Below, piece after piece: positions 4,935-6,062 of a DNA stretch of 6,062 nt. This DNA comes from Candidatus Aerophobota bacterium (GTDB taxonomy: Bacteria > Aerophobota > Aerophobia > Aerophobales > B3-G15). Each line of letters opens with the position of its first letter. Position 1 is the first letter of the stretch. The notes under the pieces were generated by a model, which had not been told where the DNA came from, searched no databases, and saw nothing but the letters and a program-made list of their open reading frames with translations. The stretch spans positions 1 to 6,062 of the forward strand of contig JAGGTG010000190.1 in the NCBI GenBank assembly GCA_021163905.1, read 5' to 3'. Both the position numbers and the translations under genes were made by a program.

Positions 4935-4970
4935 AAGTTTTTCCTCTTTTAAAGAGCAAAAGAAAAACTT
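4935..4970. repeat. Imperfect hairpin next to the terminator
   Basis: AAGTTTTTC (4935-4943) is complementary to GAAAAACTT (4962-4970). Inside it, CTCTT (4944-4948) pairs with AAGAG (4952-4956), leaving a 5-base bulge (CAAAA). On the minus strand it directly follows the GC-rich terminator stem and contains that terminator's U-rich segment. It may be a backup terminator or simply A/T-rich dyad. Confidence 0.4.
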
Positions 4971-5004
4971 ATCAGGGCGGCTCCTTCTAACAAGAGCCGC
5001 CCTG
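4955..5004 (-). terminator. Rho-independent terminator of the large secreted-protein gene
   Basis: In the minus-strand RNA, CAGGGCGGCUC (5004 to 4994) pairs perfectly with GAGCCGCCCUG (4983 to 4973) around a 10-base loop. The sequence AUAAG then leads into UUUUUCUUUU. The hairpin starts 8 bases after the TAA at 5012-5014. The U-run begins a few bases later than is ideal, but the GC-rich 11-bp stem and its placement make a terminator very likely. Confidence 0.82.
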
Positions 5005-5011
5005 GAGTAAT

Positions 5012-6062
5012 TTACTTTACGACACCAACCAGCTTAATCTGTTTGTCAGAGCCACCGGCAGTGTACTTAACTTCGAATCTGTACAGATACAGACCAGTTC
5101 CTACATAGTTTCCAAAGTCATTATCACCATCCCAGACCTTACTTGCCTTTCCAGCATTGTAGAGCTCATTGTCAATCAAGGTCCTTACAAGATCACCGCT
5201 TGTATCGTAGATCTTCAAGGTTACATTTCCTTTCTTTGGCAAGGTGAACACAAAGGTAGTAGATTCACCTCTCAAGAATGGATTCTTTGTCAGATATACC
5301 TTGAACTGAAGCGCACTTGCTGGAGTAGTATCACCTACTGCCTGGAAGATGGTGAAGTGATTTACCGTAACTGTAATGGTATTATTAACTGTATCAACCA
5401 CCTCATTTCCTACTGGCTGCCAGTAAGCTCCATCCCAGAAGTAGAGATGTAGATCTTCCTCATCCACGTTTGCAGGTAGCTCATCCTCATCGTAAGGAAT
5501 GACAATGGTTACGTCCTTTTTAAACTCAGTAATTGTCGGAACTGTCAGGAATTCTCTGACAATGCCTGTGGCTGTTAGATAGGTTATATCATCAAATGCA
5601 GGTGTATAATCAGGTTGTCTCTTAATTACAATCTGTGTAGGTCTATCAAGAGCACCAGCAGGTATAATGACCTTGGTTCCATCACCAAGATCTACCGTTC
5701 CACCAGATTTACCAACAGTCTCCTTCTTCTCGGAGAGTGGAGTAATGGTGAATGTAGTTGTTGCATCGGTAGCCATCTTGTTACCGGCAAGGTCCTTAGC
5801 ATCAGAGATACTTATGTAGTACTTTCCTGTTTCAACACCGGAGGTAATGCTGTAAGTTCCATACCAGACAGTATCATTTGTAGTTGACCAAGTTCCAGAC
5901 ACAGAGTAAGCATTGTAAGGTGAAACTTTACCGAAGGTGACTGTTGGAGTAGCGGAGGACATAGACTCATCGAATTTCACGGTAATTGTAACTGTAACCG
6001 GGTTAGTTGGAGTTGGTACTGGTGATGGAGACACTGTAACTGTGCTAACCTGCGGTGCAGTT
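5012..6062 (-). CDS. Large secreted multidomain protein, C-terminal part (partial)
   Basis: The frame is open to the right edge: the nine codons before the GTG at 6032-6034 read TAPQVSTVTV into it, so that GTG is an internal valine and the true start is outside the window. Counting from it, about 1-10 is a Ser/Pro/Thr linker. Residues 11-98 form an Ig-like domain with the DLAGN motif of SbsA/Big-type repeats (81-85). Residues 105-233 form a ZU5/UPA-like pair: GGTVDLGDGTKVIIPAGAL (111-129), then VTIVIPYDEDELP (175-187), DGAYWQPV (201-208) and NHFTIFQAV (225-233). Residues 240-340 are a FlgD-like Ig domain (NVTLKIYDTSGDLVRTL, then VWDGDNDFG, then TGLYLYRFEV). Such ends occur on extracellular and surface proteins; a sorting role for the last domain is possible but not shown. 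A strong terminator follows the TAA. Confidence 0.85.
   Translation of the reverse strand, partial: TAPQVSTVTVSPSPVPTPTNPVTVTITVKFDESMSSATPTVTFGKVSPYNAYSVSGTWSTTNDTVWYGTYSITSGVETGKYYISISDAKDLAGNKMATDATTTFTITPLSEKKETVGKSGGTVDLGDGTKVIIPAGALDRPTQIVIKRQPDYTPAFDDITYLTATGIVREFLTVPTITEFKKDVTIVIPYDEDELPANVDEEDLHLYFWDGAYWQPVGNEVVDTVNNTITVTVNHFTIFQAVGDTTPASALQFKVYLTKNPFLRGESTTFVFTLPKKGNVTLKIYDTSGDLVRTLIDNELYNAGKASKVWDGDNDFGNYVGTGLYLYRFEVKYTAGGSDKQIKLVGVVK

Noticed and set aside
6032..6034. GTG as the start codon of the large secreted protein
   Set aside because: The frame is open upstream to the window edge, the protein lacks a signal peptide there, and no ribosome site is present; it is an internal valine codon.

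Overview
The window looks like part of a Gram-negative bacterial genome, probably from an uncultivated lineage of the kind recovered from subsurface or sediment metagenomes. The evidence is a beta-barrel outer-membrane protein of the PorV/PorQ (UPF0164) type, a large exported protein ending in a FlgD-like Ig domain, a class I cyclic-di-GMP riboswitch, a MntA/HepT toxin-antitoxin pair, and degenerate 8/9-bp minisatellites between genes. The assignment to a phylum is inference only. Every convincing gene is on the minus strand, so transcription runs from right to left.

From right to left: (1) The C-terminal part of a large secreted protein (Ig-like domain, ZU5/UPA-like domain, FlgD-like Ig domain) enters from beyond the right edge and ends at 5012. 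A strong hairpin terminator follows at about 4955-5004. (2) A complete PorV/PorQ-like outer-membrane protein (3878-4813) has its own strong Shine-Dalgarno. (3) Just 35 bases past its stop lies a class I c-di-GMP aptamer (3755-3842), followed by a textbook terminator hairpin (3691-3731). Together they form a transcriptional riboswitch ahead of (4) a secreted, coiled-coil protein with a DUF5667-like helical domain and a Pro/His/Lys-rich tail (2910-3665). (5) Between 2507 and 2909 there is a 9-bp-period minisatellite, which is open as a small tripeptide-repeat reading frame, and then a UPF0175-like antitoxin gene broken by an in-frame TAG. (6) A tightly packed set follows: MntA antitoxin (2040-2468), HepT toxin (1615-2043, 4-base overlap) and a SatD-family protein (971-1606, 8-base gap). 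(7) A second minisatellite and a tandem 29-bp repeat fill 674-951. (8) A small membrane protein resembling the C-terminal part of DUF3307 proteins, a frequent SatD neighbour, lies at 324-665. (9) The gene-free stretch 1-323 holds a perfect hairpin (1-23), about 90 bases of unremarkable sequence, and a third minisatellite.

The left half is an accessory region: a toxin-antitoxin pair, a decayed antitoxin and a dispersed minisatellite family that seems to have inserted or expanded between genes, including between SatD and its usual partner. The right half is a cell-envelope and secretion region in which one secreted protein is under c-di-GMP control. The most interesting elements are the riboswitch placed between two envelope genes, the minisatellite family with an identical 41-bp end in two copies, and the cyclase-like motif order in the SatD protein. 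I did not find a clearly new defence or mobile system.
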